A stretch of DNA of 64,000 bases from Ophiobolus disseminans (Eukaryota; Ascomycota; Dothideomycetes; Pleosporales; Phaeosphaeriaceae): assembly GCA_010093685.1 (NCBI GenBank), contig MU006227.1:622154-686153 (forward strand), in the 5' to 3' direction. The notes below the pieces were generated by a model, which was not told the origin of the DNA, ran no database searches, and saw only the letters and a program-made list of their open reading frames with translations. Positions 20,711 to 31,771 of the stretch are shown piece after piece. Numbering within the stretch: the first letter of the stretch is position 1; each line of letters begins with the position of its first letter. The position numbers were made by a program, and so were the translations under genes.

Positions 20711-23700
20711 ATGTCTTTCTCCGCGCTCGCGTCCTCGAAACCAAATGGCGAACGGCGAATGTCCTGCGGCTCACCTCTGAGTGCTTCGAAAAACAAAGAT
20801 CTCAGAGCACTGAGATGCTCCTCGCATTGAGGTTTTCGAAAACAACTAGTGCACAGGATTATGTCTGGATCTTGGCTTTCTCCAAAACTGCGGATCCAGC
20901 GATGAATGTCCTGCGCCTCGTTCTTGCGGACTCGAATGCCATACCACTCTATTACATGAACGTCTCTGCGGCCTTCTGTGCTGCTTCAAAACAGAGTGCT
21001 GTTCCGTTTATGTTTTCTCGTCGTTTCCTGTAAAATAAGCGCAATCGCGAACTATGTCTTGCTCCTTGCCTGGAGCACTTCGAATCTCGCAGTAGCAGGA
21101 CTCATGGACTTGTCCAAATCTCTTCTACGCTGACGCAAAACGAAAGACGACGTAGCGTATGTCTTCTCCTTGCCTCCACGATAAAGCCTTGGCACTGTCA
21201 TATGTCCTGCTACTTGTCTTGGGCACTTCGAACCTCACAGCAAACTCGAATATGAGTTCGTCCGTCTCGCTCTGCGCTGCTGAAAACTGAGCTCAGACAG
21301 TGCTCATGATTTCTCCTCGCTTCGGCGAAAAGAAAGTTACAAAGGACATATGTCCTGCGCCTCGCCTTGAGCACTGAAATCTAGGGTGGATGCAACATAC
21401 GAGCTCGTCCGTCTCTCTGTGCGCTGCGATCAAAAAGAGATACCATTCGGACTATGTGGTCGTCTTCTCCTCGCTTCCAATGAACCTTAAAAAGGAACAA
21501 AAGCGAGACATGTCCGGCTTCTCGCTCCCGAATACTTAAATTGAGACTGAGCGATGGTGATGAGCTTGTCCTCTTCTAAATCTTCTGCTCTACTTCAAAA
21601 AAAGCCAAGAAGATGTCCATGGCTTCTCCTCGCTTCCACTAAAAGGATATGAACACGTTTCTATGTCCGGCGCCGCGCTTCTGAGGATTTGCATTAACAT
21701 CGAGACTCAACGTTGGTGACGAGCTCAACAATTTTTCATGTGTGGTCAACTTCTCCCCCTAAAATGGCTAGAGATGCGCTCCATATCCTTTGTCCCACTC
21801 CTGAGGACTTACAATAAGAACAACACCTGTTGATGATCTTGTCCTTCTCTCTTTTGCCTGGCACCATAAGGATAAACAGAAATTGGATGTGTTTGTCTCG
21901 TCCTTCTCCGCAAAGGCAACCCGTTGGGAAGGATCTTTATGTCCTGAGCGACGCGACTCGTGTGAGCGCTTTCGATTACTAAAATCCACATGTTAAAAAC
22001 TAAATAGCTCTGTATTTCTTCGCTTCCTCGCCTTCAAAACGAGAATCCATCTCAGATATGTGGCTCGTCTTCTCCCTTTCCAGTAAAGGTAGTAGTAGTT
22101 GAATAATATGTCCTGCGAGAATCCTCGGCGCGCCCACGACTACTCAAATGCTTTCTTCAGTCTTTGGATGGCTCTGTGTCCCTTCGACTATTCCCCTTCG
22201 AAACAGTAATCCGTCAAATACATGTTGTTCGTTTTCTCCTTCTTTGAGAAAAACGTGTCGAACGAAATCTTGATGTTCTGCGCACCTCGATCGCGTGCTT
22301 TGCGACTACTTAGACCCACCTTCAATCATTGAATGGGTCTGTGTCCCTTCTCCTCTTGCGCTCTAAAAACAGTTTGCTGCAAGTTTCATGTGCGTTTTGC
22401 TGTTCGAGCTGTTTGGGCCAAATCCGCATGGCGCGATCGCGGCTGTCCTGGTCAAACAAGAGCTGTATTTCTTCTAACATGGACCCGCCGTTCCTCCTTG
22501 GGCCTTCTACCAAAGTCCTGATCGAGAAGTCGATGCTGTTGTTGTGCTGCTCGCTTCAAAGTTGCACCGTGGGCTGGGATGTTCTGCCCCTGCCACTTGG
22601 TCGTTCCAAAAGGATAGCGGTCGAGTGTGATGGACTTGTGCCCCTGCAGCTCTGGCTTGATTCGAAAGTTCGTCTCGGTCGAGCTATGGTTTTCTCCTTC
22701 TTATCTCGAGTCTATAGACTCCTTCGAGAAGGATGGATGTCCCTCTTCTCGCGACAGGAGACGCCTTTATATCTGGAAGCGACTAGTCAGATTCGCCATG
22801 AGTTTTGGCGGTATGCTCCGGTTGGCGTCGCGAAACTTTGACAAGCGCACTGGTATGTGCTTTCCCGCTTCTTTAATAAATCAAACAACTACGATTGATG
22901 ACTTCCTCCGGCGGTTACGACTTGCTTAGGTATCGAAACTGCTGTGGCAAGAACCCATGAGCTTGGCTGCCCTCTTCTGTTCCGCTCTAGAATTCGAATC
23001 CAACGCGTATATGTTTCTACTCTTTTCCTTTCCCGGGCGCTAGCTGTACTTCCTACTCTGCTGTATTCGAGGCCCGATGAACATTCCACCTCTTCTCCTC
23101 TGCACCACGACAATCAGGACGAAAAAGAGAGCGATGCCTCGAGATGAAGTCTTTGCTGTTTCTCCAAATCTACAATCCAACACTGCTATGTTGCAGTTCT
23201 GGAGTTGCGCTTTCCTGGAGCTATCCAAAACAGCAAACCTTCAATGCTATGAGCTTGTTTGTCCTTCTAGAGGTCAGCGAAGACCACCATCATGCTGTCA
23301 CGTTGGCCGAAGTATAAGACCTCACACCGTACCTCGTTCCTGCATGTCATATGGCATTTGATCTCTTTCCAGAACAAGAAATGGCTGCGAAGCATGTGCT
23401 CCTGTTTCTTCTCTACTGAAATCGACATGGCATGAAAACATGGTTTCTCGCGGTCTGTGAACGAGCTCATAAATTGGACTTCAACCGACGATATGCACTC
23501 CTCGCTTTGGGGCGTCTCAAACTTCATGACGCATACGTTTCTATGGTGCCGCTTCGTCATAGACATTACAAATCCACGTATGTCCTTTCTGCGTCTTTGC
23601 GCTCGGTACTTATCATCGAAATCGCGAACCCGAATACTTATGTCGCTTGAGCTCCAATCTGGTGGGCCTCACAGCGTCCTTTGGTGCTTTTTCTGCTCTC

Positions 23701-24010
23701 GAAAACGTCATCGCGACCGTACATGTCTGCCTCTGGCTTTCGCGCTATCTAAATCTTAACAAATACTGCGAATAACTGTGCTTCCCTGATCGACCATAAT
23801 ACAGCCTGGAGCAACGCGATGTGTTCCTTGCTCTAAAAGAGACGATGTTATTCGTCATGTCTTTTCCCAACTTTCAGAGACCTGGTTACCAAAGTTTCAA
23901 GAGGATCATCTGATGTTGCTCTCGGCCTGCTCTTCCCTAGGAAGAAATCAGCATGCACTAGAAGTATGTTTTGCTTCTTCCTTGAGAGTTGAAAGGATGA
24001 TGGAAGATAC
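20711..24010 (+). repeat. degenerate ~148-bp tandem repeat array built of ~50-bp subunits
   Basis: About 3.3 kb without a convincing gene, made of diverged head-to-tail units. The start motif atgtcctgc(g)..ctcg or a close variant is at 20759, 20906, 21054, 21202, 21350, 21510, 21663, ~21784, 21939, 22108 and 22273. That gives spacings of 147, 148, 148, 148, 160, 153, ~121, ~155, 169 and 165 bp. Each unit has three ~45-54 bp sub-blocks. The first has tcctgcgcctcg and gagcacttcgaa. The second has ctcgtccgtctc and gcgctgc..caaaa. The third has tcttctcctcgcttcca and aaaa. For example, two second sub-blocks starting at 21254 and 21401 match at most positions. Blurred copies continue to about 24.0 kb. 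The plus strand is pyrimidine-rich. Period 148 is not a multiple of three, so a coding repeat is unlikely. Exact edges are uncertain. Confidence 0.8.
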
Positions 24011-24329
24011 CGATGCCTGCGTTCCGAAAACATCGAATGGCTCAGCACATGAGAAACGCCTCGTACACTACTCGGCTGTATGCGCCATGCACCCTCTCTC
24101 GCATCAAAGACCTAATATTCCAGCAGGACGACACTTCAAAGTATGGGAAGTGATTGGCAATTCCTTCGTGGATGAGTTTTGAAGAGATGTTGTTGTATGA
24201 GAATCTTGTAAGACTACATCAAGAATATATGATTGAGACATTGAAATTTTGTGACTGACACAAGGGTAAGAAATGTCGGCAACCACAGAAAGCACCGAGA
24301 CTTCAGCGACAGCCTAGTGTAGGCCCTCT

Positions 24330-24967
24330 TCAGGGAATCTTAGGCCCACACGAGAGGCAACCGTCCCACGGAAGCTTCTGCAAACCCCATCATCAGTCAA
24401 AGAATGTCACTCTGATACACGGAGAGAACTTACAAAAAGAGCATAGCAGGCAACATCAAAGTTCTGGCGCTTAAACCCAAGGAACTGGGTGCATTTTGCG
24501 CACCTGACATCCATTCCATTTCCAGAGTCATGGACTCCTCCGGACGCCTTGTATTCCTTGATGTTTTTCAACCCTGGGCAATCGGCATGACCCAACGGTT
24601 CATCAATTTTGGCGGATTCCCACTGCATCCGTATGTCAACGGGTGCCTGGCAGAAGGAAGACTTGACGTACGTCTTTGTCGAAGAAGAATTTGCACCAGG
24701 TTGCGTAAGCCTTGAACCAGATCCACTGTTTTTTATGCATACTTAGATCTTTGACTGTTGTTTTGCGGACTATGTTACAAAGACCCTCTTCAAGATCGTA
24801 CATGTAGTAATCGAAGGGAGTTCTTGGTAAGTTGATGACGCACTGCATACGATTGAGCTTGCGTAGACTCGGCAACATGATGCATTACTTACTTTTGTCA
24901 AGGCTGTCTTCTGCGTGACCGCCCATACACCAGCTACCATAACTAAAGCAACAAGGTTCACACGCAT
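24330..24967 (-). CDS. small secreted cysteine-rich protein (candidate effector)
   Basis: Four exons (24967-24893, 24842-24672, 24622-24434, 24377-24330), all introns 49-56 bp and phase 0, give 160 residues. Residues 1 to ~19 (MRVNLVALVMVAGVWAVTQ) form a signal peptide. The mature protein has nine Cys, including RCAKC and the terminal GCLSCGP. Exon 2 is rich in aromatics and lysine (DYYMYDLEEGLCNIV .. WIWFKAYATWCKFFFDKD). No domain is recognised. Four independently chosen donors (gtaagt, gtacgt, gtaagt) and acceptors that keep one frame from a signal peptide to a stop make this a real gene rather than chance. Size, secretion and Cys content fit the loose class of fungal effectors; host function is unproven. 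It sits right beside the tandem array. Confidence 0.75.
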
Positions 24968-25726
24968 TGTTTTGGGAATATGAAAGAAGTATACGGATAT
25001 GTACGAAGGTGGTTGGAGTTCGAATACCTCCTTGACGTGCTCGTCCTTACTTATGTACTCTAAGGTGTCTGTAAGAAAGTCATCCAATCTCTTGACCGGT
25101 TGCGGATTCAATCACTCAGCCTTCGATGGCGCCCATCACGTAGCAGCACCTATCACCACCACGTAATGTAAAGCGGATTACATCCGAAAGAAAACATGTA
25201 TCCCGACGCAAGCAATAGGCAAAAAATATTGTAATCTCAGTGCGACTTCTCCAAAGATTACTTCAGGAAAGAGATGCTGTTGATGGCCATATTGTGTAGG
25301 ACTTTAAACGCCACTTATTGTCGAAAGTACGATCATGTCATTACAAAGCGACTCTCTTTGAGTTTTGGATAATGATCCGTTGCTGTAAGATCTCAAAGTT
25401 CCTGCATGGACGTGGTGCAACATAATTGAAGCAATTATAGTATTGGTTTTGGTGTACGTGTGATTGTGCGTCCACCTGAGGTCGGACACCATGATCCGCC
25501 TGAGTGGACGCAGGATTAGCATGACGATAATCACATCTTGTGACGGGTGGTTTGTTCTATCACAATTCTCAGGGTCGAGATAAGGCTAGCGGTATAAAGA
25601 TTTGCCAGGTTTGAGTTATATCACCGCGTCACAGAGCGACAGCAACTCAGTCGAAAACCCCAATCAACAAACCTTGCAAGCCCTTGTTTTAGCTAAACTA
25701 CTCACAACCGCAATTCAAAGCTGTCT
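24968..25726. other. intergenic, no gene seen
   Basis: AT-richer spacer between the small secreted protein gene (promoter side) and the end of the OrsD-domain gene. No feature recognised. Confidence 0.4.
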
Positions 25727-27286
25727 TCAAGCTAATAAACCTTCTATCAGACTATTGCCTGGTCTGTCGTGGGCCCTCAATTTCTCGCCAATCTCTTCCG
25801 ACATCCTTTCGATCAAGCCATTTAGAAACCACATCCCACATCGTTCAGGGCGCTGTACAAATACTACCCAATAAGACACTAAGACCAGTGCAGCAGAATT
25901 CTCGTTCTTGATCATGCTATGAAAGTACTCGGTGCACATGTTCAACCATGCAACCGGTCTCTGCCATACTTCTGCTGTGTCATCACTTTCGAAGCTGGAG
26001 CTGCAGCAAACGACCAACGCTGCAATGGCTGATAGCGTCGCCAGGACATCCTGCACGTTATCGGGTCGCCCGAAGATATCCGAGAGCCTGGATGGGAGAA
26101 TGCGGAGGTGATTGAGTAGTCTCGTGCGGGTGCCGCACCCGTCGGTCGACACCGCGATATCGATATCAAGGATCCTCTTTGCTTCAGCAAACATAGCCTC
26201 TTGCGAACGACCTTCCACTCCAAATGCAGTCATGCTTTCCGTTGACGACAAGGTTCTGACAGCGGTGATGAAGGAATGCAGATCGAAGTCGGTACGGCCT
26301 CCGCGCGTAGAAGCCCAGCGCGCGAGACGCAGCAAGCAATGCACCCACTCGCCCGCTCTCTTCGCCACACTTTCATCCGCCTCGGCTACATTGGAACTCA
26401 CAGCCAATGAAAAACCAAGGTCGAAGCTCGAGCCAAAACGAGTTGCTTGCTCGCGATGGCCCTGCTGGGCTACGAAATCGTTTGAAGATATGGCTAGATG
26501 GTATGCAGAAATGGCCAATAGACCGCACATCAGCCACTCGCGGTGTAAAGCTATTTCGTTGACTTCATGCCAGAAACCTGGTTGATTGTGTGGCGTGGGA
26601 AGTGTGAGGCTCGTTACCGTGTTGTAATGATGAAAATAAGTCAGCATCTCGAGGTCCATCTTGGATGGGCTTGAAGATTCGACGGCATGTAGACTGGGAA
26701 TTAGGGCTTGCTCTGAAAGAATGGAGTCATCCAGGTTGATGCCCACGAGTTGTTCTTGCTCGCGCTCATATGCTCCGCCTCCTCGGGTGGCATGGTCACC
26801 TTCGTGATCTCTACTTTGTGAGTATGCTGACGCAGTAGAGCCATCCGCCGAAACATCGGCAACTTCGAAATATTTTAGCTTGGTCCCTCGGAAGAACGTT
26901 TGAAGCATCGCTGGACGCGCGAAAGATTCGACATGAGATGAGTCGCTGGTGCCATGAACCTCACTCCGGTGCCTCTTCATGCGCTTCAGGCTTGCGCACA
27001 GGTTTTCGCAGTTCTTCAGGATACAACGGTAACCAGGTATGATGGGCAAGTCACCAACGGCTTGAAAACCTTGTGCAGGTAAAAGGACATCCTCGGGTTC
27101 CGCAAGATCGAGCGTAGCAGCATATAGCAGAAGACGCTGTCTGTCCTCGCGATAGATCTTGTGACGCAGTAAATGGCTAGAGACAGCGCTCTTTTGAATC
27201 GCGTATTGGCATTCTCGACAAATTAACACACGGTACGTCGCGTTGTATTCTAGTAGGTCTTTCTTGTCTAACCAGATTGATGACAT
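25727..27286 (-). CDS. OrsD-domain (DUF3505) zinc-finger protein with fungal regulator-like C-terminal region
   Basis: Single-exon 519-residue protein from an ATG at 27286. The N-terminus holds a C2H2-like unit (C23, C26, H38, H42 in LICRECQYAIQKSAVSSHLLRH) and a second near residues 90-120 (YRCILKNCENLC..HRSEVH). This is the OrsD/DUF3505 arrangement named after the orsellinic acid cluster protein D. After a low-complexity linker the second half resembles the Fungal_trans_2 regulatory region: LEMLTYFHHYNTVTSLTLP, then WHEVNEIALHREWLMCGLLA followed by ISAYHLAISS. Fusion of these parts is common in fungi, and such proteins are assumed to be transcription regulators. Targets are unknown. It is divergent from the CipB-like gene 585 bp away. 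Confidence 0.8.
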   Translation of the reverse strand: MSSIWLDKKDLLEYNATYRVLICRECQYAIQKSAVSSHLLRHKIYREDRQRLLLYAATLDLAEPEDVLLPAQGFQAVGDLPIIPGYRCILKNCENLCASLKRMKRHRSEVHGTSDSSHVESFARPAMLQTFFRGTKLKYFEVADVSADGSTASAYSQSRDHEGDHATRGGGAYEREQEQLVGINLDDSILSEQALIPSLHAVESSSPSKMDLEMLTYFHHYNTVTSLTLPTPHNQPGFWHEVNEIALHREWLMCGLLAISAYHLAISSNDFVAQQGHREQATRFGSSFDLGFSLAVSSNVAEADESVAKRAGEWVHCLLRLARWASTRGGRTDFDLHSFITAVRTLSSTESMTAFGVEGRSQEAMFAEAKRILDIDIAVSTDGCGTRTRLLNHLRILPSRLSDIFGRPDNVQDVLATLSAIAALVVCCSSSFESDDTAEVWQRPVAWLNMCTEYFHSMIKNENSAALVLVSYWVVFVQRPERCGMWFLNGLIERMSEEIGEKLRAHDRPGNSLIEGLLA

Positions 27287-27740
27287 TATATCTGGCTATG
27301 GCAGAGATCGGAGTACTATGAGATGACGAAAACAAAGATTCTGTGAGTAACAGGACATTGCGAAAATAGTGCGTGTATGATGATGAGATGGACGAAGCCA
27401 GAGATGGAACCTTGGAAAGGGGACACCAGTGCTAGCGCGTGCGCTAATCTCAATTCGTGTTGGAATCGCATATGTGGTTCCAAGCGGAACACCATATGCG
27501 ATTCTTGACAAAGCTTCCCAATATGTCCCCACCATGATTTTCTAGCCTTGTTACAAGGACTGAATATGACATTCCCCCTTGGGACAGCCTTCCCGCGCTC
27601 ATAGGCCAATATGACCAACCGGCCCCTCATCGGACGTCGTTACGATCCCAAACACGACAGGGTCTTTTTGGTTGCAAATCACATAGAACAAGACGTCTCA
27701 TTTTTGCCTCGAACTGAGTATAGCCAAATTTTTCCAAGAA

Positions 27741-27748
27741 GTATAAAA
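27741..27748 (+). promoter_or_regulatory. TATA box of the CipB-like gene
   Basis: gtataaaa, 130 bp upstream of the ATG, followed by a C/T-rich leader ending in a run of agcccagct..ctcaag before the start codon. Confidence 0.5.
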
Positions 27749-27870
27749 CATCATCATGCTGCGCTCTTCAATATCAATATCGCACAAGCACTTCAGTTCT
27801 CTTCTCACTCAGTCATACTCAGACCTCCTGCGCCTTCCTAGCCCAGCTACAGTTCGTCCATCCCTCAAGA

Positions 27871-28973
27871 ATGTCTCCTCAGAACCGCGCCGCATTTCTC
27901 GACGCCGCGGGCACCCCTCTACGCATTGGTGACGCTCCGATGCCCACGGCTGGGCCTGGCGAGATCGTCATCAAAAACGCGGCTGTCGCTATCAACCCGC
28001 TAGACTGCCACATGCAGGATCACGGAGTCTTTGTGCAGCAGTGGCCCGCCGTCTTCGGATGCGATGTAGCAGGCGAGGTGTACGAAGTAGGTGACGGTGT
28101 GCAGATTTTCAAGAAGGGTGACAGGGTTATTGGGTAAATTTAATTTGACGCGTGAGATGGGACGTATGCTAATGTGAGTGTGTTAGGCATACGATCAATT
28201 TGGTCAGCGGTCGCCCACAAGATGGAGGGTATGCACTGTACACCGTCGTTCCGGCCGACAAAGCTGCTATTTTGCCCGACGCCATCGCGTTCACAGACGG
28301 CGTGGTTGTGCCGTTCGCACTCGAAGCCGCAGTGTGTGCACTTTCGGTCAAGGAGCCTGGAGAAGCTTTGCCAGGCGTGGCAATTCCGAACCTTGGTCTG
28401 CCACTTCCTTCGTTTGATGGTGCGACAAAGCCCATTGGCAAGGTGTTGGTTGTAAATGGCGGCTCGTCTTCGGTCGGCTCGATGGTGACTCAGATTGCGA
28501 CAGCGGCTGGCATTCACGTCATTACCATCACGGGTGCGCATAATGTTGAGCTGAGCAAACGTTGCGGTGCAGCGCAAGTCTTTGACCACAAAAGTTCATC
28601 CGTTACCGACGAGGTTGTCGAGGCCGTTAAGCAAACCGGGCTCGAATTCATTGGCATCTTCGACGCCATTGCAACCACTGAGCCGTATGCGACCGATCTC
28701 GCAATCCTCGAGAAGCTGGGCGGTGGTCATTTGGCTTGCTCGCATCCACCACCGACTGAAGTTCCTGAGAATGTAAAAGCCGGCATGATCTTTGCTATCA
28801 ACGATGTGGCGACTACTGTTTGGAGTGAGTATGTTACACGTGCGCTGGAAACTGGGAAGCTGCTCTGCCTTCCTCCGCCAACGATCGTTGGACAGGGTCT
28901 GGAATACATCAACGAGGCGCTGGCGAGATCTAAGGCTGGCGTGAGCGGGACAAAATTGGTGGTGAAGTTGTAA
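27871..28973 (+). CDS. CipB-like zinc-binding alcohol dehydrogenase / enoyl reductase (MDR family)
   Basis: Exons 27871-28133 and 28187-28973, with a 53-bp intron (branch-like gctaat), give 349 residues. The N-terminal GroES-like domain is marked by VAINPLDCHMQD, GCDVAGEVYEVG and FKKGDRVIG. The nucleotide-binding turn is VLVVNGGSSSVGSMVTQIA, and the C-terminal end is RSKAGVSGTKLVVKL. The zinc-ligand pattern of true alcohol dehydrogenases is not complete, as in the CipB / trans-enoyl reductase branch, so it probably reduces an activated C=C or C=O bond using NADPH. The substrate is not inferable. A strong TATA box suggests inducible expression. Confidence 0.88.
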
Positions 28974-29190
28974 GCGAAGATGTTTTCAAAACATATAGCA
29001 GAAGTGATCCACCGTGCTTGAAAGTATAGCGGATGGTTAGATTCAAGTTTAACATAGAGAAACTTCATTACCACACCCAGCATTAGATTTCCTGTCCTTC
29101 GGATTACATGACATCTTCATACCTAACTCTAACCTGAGCACCCGGCCTGCAAGGGCATGTCAGCTCTTCTATACACATCCCTCATGCTCT

Positions 29191-29640
29191 CTAGCGCGGC
29201 ATGTCCGTAGATAACGTGCGCAGGTCCAATAGATAATTATCGGGTTCCTCCTTGTTAGTGAACTCAGGAATTGCCCAATCACATCCATGATGTACCAGCT
29301 TGACCTCGTGCTGTTCCCAGACGCCAACTCGGTGCTTCAACTGCTTCATGAACCGACAGTGTGACTTCGAATTAAGGTCTTTCCTGCCGTGGTAATACAG
29401 TCTTGTCGCTGTAATGCGTAGGGACCGACGGTAGCGAACAAGTGATTCGAGATCCTGCCAGACATCGGAAAGGTTTTGGTAAGAGCAGATCCTGCCCTCA
29501 TACCTCACCCAGCAAACGGGATACTCATCGTGAGCTCTTTGACCCAAGCCAAGTTTCGCCTGGGCAGTAGCGTATCGAATTTGAGAAAGTCTAGGTCTCC
29601 CCAGAGTCGGATGCGATTCTCGCCATAGAAAACCAGCCAT
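29191..29640 (-). pseudogene. uncharacterised protein fragment, related to the one at 42834-43379
   Basis: The open frame has no good full-length start: the first ATG gives MAGFLWRESHPTLGR at 29640, and the frame is open further upstream to a possible acceptor (tattctccacag). The core YRRSLRITATRL, RFMKQLKHRVGVWEQHE and NYLLDLRTLS aligns with IKRSLKITITRL, LMKMRNSFGTWDQRDE and EYLKSLEALF in the fragment at 42.8-43.4 kb. Both look like C-terminal pieces of one fungal family, possibly following an F-box start that is missing here. Function unknown. Confidence 0.45.
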
Positions 29641-29682
29641 GCATTCACAGCAGCGCTGGAATACTTCATGGTGCTTCAGCAA

Positions 29683-31771
29683 ATACCGTTGCCGCTGTAT
29701 CCAACAGGGAGCTGTGGAGAATAGTTGACACTAATCGTCGATTTTGCGCAGGGTGCGCATTTTATGTTGAATGTTTTATGTTTTCCAACTATACCACAAG
29801 CAAGTTGTCCGGCTGGAGCGCTTGGTTGTGTACCACAATCACAACTTGCTTGCTTCTATCACCAGCCCCACATTTGCTACGACTTCCGGTAGTCGTCTCG
29901 AAGGGCTCTGAATCCAGTCGGTCGGATCATCAGCAGTCTGTTGAAGTAAGTGACAGTCCACGAGTTGGCATAATTCCAAACGCCAAACTCGATTTCGTGC
30001 GGCTGGATAGGTTCCAGATCCTGTAGCTCTTCATCCTAATCTGTAATCGTCTTATGTCCACATCTATCTCTTTCGTCTGGTCTTCGCCTGCACTGGGCAA
30101 TTCAACGAAAAGCGACACGGATGTGTCAAGAATGTCATTGGTCCTGCGCAACCTCAAAAAGCAAGGACTGAAGACACGTTACCTCGCGCACCCCTAAGAG
30201 ACTTTCGCCTCATCATTCCGCGCTCAAGAATAGGACAAATCCCGCACGAATACACACACAAGGAACCGTTCGCAAAGCTAAGTCGCGCATCGCTGCCTGG
30301 CGATCGCCACCTCAGGCACCCACCAACCCACTAGCGCATCTCGCCACCTGATCCGCACCGCCACATTACAAATCCAAATCCAACTCCGAGAGCCCCGACC
30401 ATCCGACTCCTAGGCCACCACAACTCCGCTTCCCGTGCATCAACTTCGTCACCACAACCCGTGCCAACTAATCTAATCTAGCATTCTGCCTGCCGCGGCA
30501 CACAAGGCAACACAAACACGTAACACGTCTCGCCACGCTAGGTGGTACGCGCTGACACGGTGTCACATGCTCTCGATCTGGCGAATGAGAAGAGGATGGC
30601 AAATTGGAGGCGAGGAAGTGGTGACTCTGAGTGGTTTGTTGGTCAATGAGTCCTCCAGCGATATGTCGCTGTTGAGCGTGTGAGTCTATTGTTGTTGGGC
30701 AGTGTGTTGAGGCGGCGAAAATGCATGACTGTGATGCGACCCGTGTCTTACGTGCGAGAGGGCGGCCTGCGGGATTCGGCGGAAGGGCTGTGGAGAGGGT
30801 GAGGGTAAGATTGGATGAGGGGATTTGCCTGTTTGAGGTTGCGAAGGCGAGGAAGTTTGTTCGTTGTGGTGAGGATCTGGCGTTAGGATGGTCGTGATGC
30901 GGTGGATGGATGGATGCCTTGGAAGCTCGGATGTCTAGCGCTGGGGTGAGTGCCTTGAACATAGCATAATCTATACACGTTCGTATTTGATTACCTATCT
31001 TCTATGCACTACCCCAACATCTATAGCACTAAATCTGTCTTCGCAAAGTCCTCCTAAAACCTACCCACCCGTCTGCCTTCGCACAGTCCTCCTCCTACCT
31101 CCGCTCGTATACCTCCCTCATGATCTCACACAGTTCACCAAAAGGCCTCCACCCCATGACCCATACCCATCGCTTACACCAGCCCCATGCCCCATGTCCC
31201 ATGCATAACATCGTGTATTGAGCCGCATTAGGCATCCAATCCGCCCTTCTCGCATCGCAGGCATCCGCGCAAGGCACCAAGGAGGACGAACGGCTGGGGG
31301 CGGAAAGGTAATTTAGACTTCATGTGCGAGAGTAGAGAGCTTTTGTTGCGAAGCGATGTAGTAGTGTTCATTGCAGTGAGAAACGAAGAGTATTGAAGTA
31401 GTATCTTTTTGATTAAGTAGCGAGCGACATTAACGTATACAACATGTTATGTAGTGGTATCTAAGTGAGTGAGGTATCATCTGATCCAACCCAGTCCATC
31501 CCATCCCGTCCAATCTGTGGTATCATCATCGTGAAAGCCATGGAACCAGCCCATATATCCTTGCTGCAAACCCCGATCCTCGTAATATATACACCAAGAA
31601 ACGAATGAAAGAGGAGTAAGAAACAGCGTAATCCGGCCGCTGGAGATCCAAACACCAAAGCAGTGCAACAACTTCCAATGCAGATATTAGACAACAACAA
31701 CAAGTGACAAATTACGCCCAGATGCATGTGGGTTTATACAAACAACAACAAGACTCGAAAACACCGCCCGG
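29683..31771. other. long intergenic region, no gene seen
   Basis: About 2.1 kb. A minus-strand open frame (30468-30962) is His/Pro/Ser-rich and lacks family signatures, so I read it as chance. 30.2-30.45 kb and 31.0-31.2 kb are C-rich on the plus strand. The last part (31.3-31.77 kb) is the 3' region of the C2H2 gene. Confidence 0.4.

Noticed and set aside
20212..21033. 273-codon plus-strand open frame
   Set aside because: It starts in the 3' region of Tea4 and runs into the tandem array. Composition is odd, there is no domain, and the array period is not a multiple of three.
20711..24010. CRISPR array or telomeric repeat
   Set aside because: Units are long, diverged and lack constant repeats with unique spacers; no TTAGGG-type runs; eukaryotic context.
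30468..30962. 164-codon minus-strand open frame
   Set aside because: His/Pro/Ser-rich with no family signature, no conserved-looking core and no splice partners; probably chance in a C-rich spacer.
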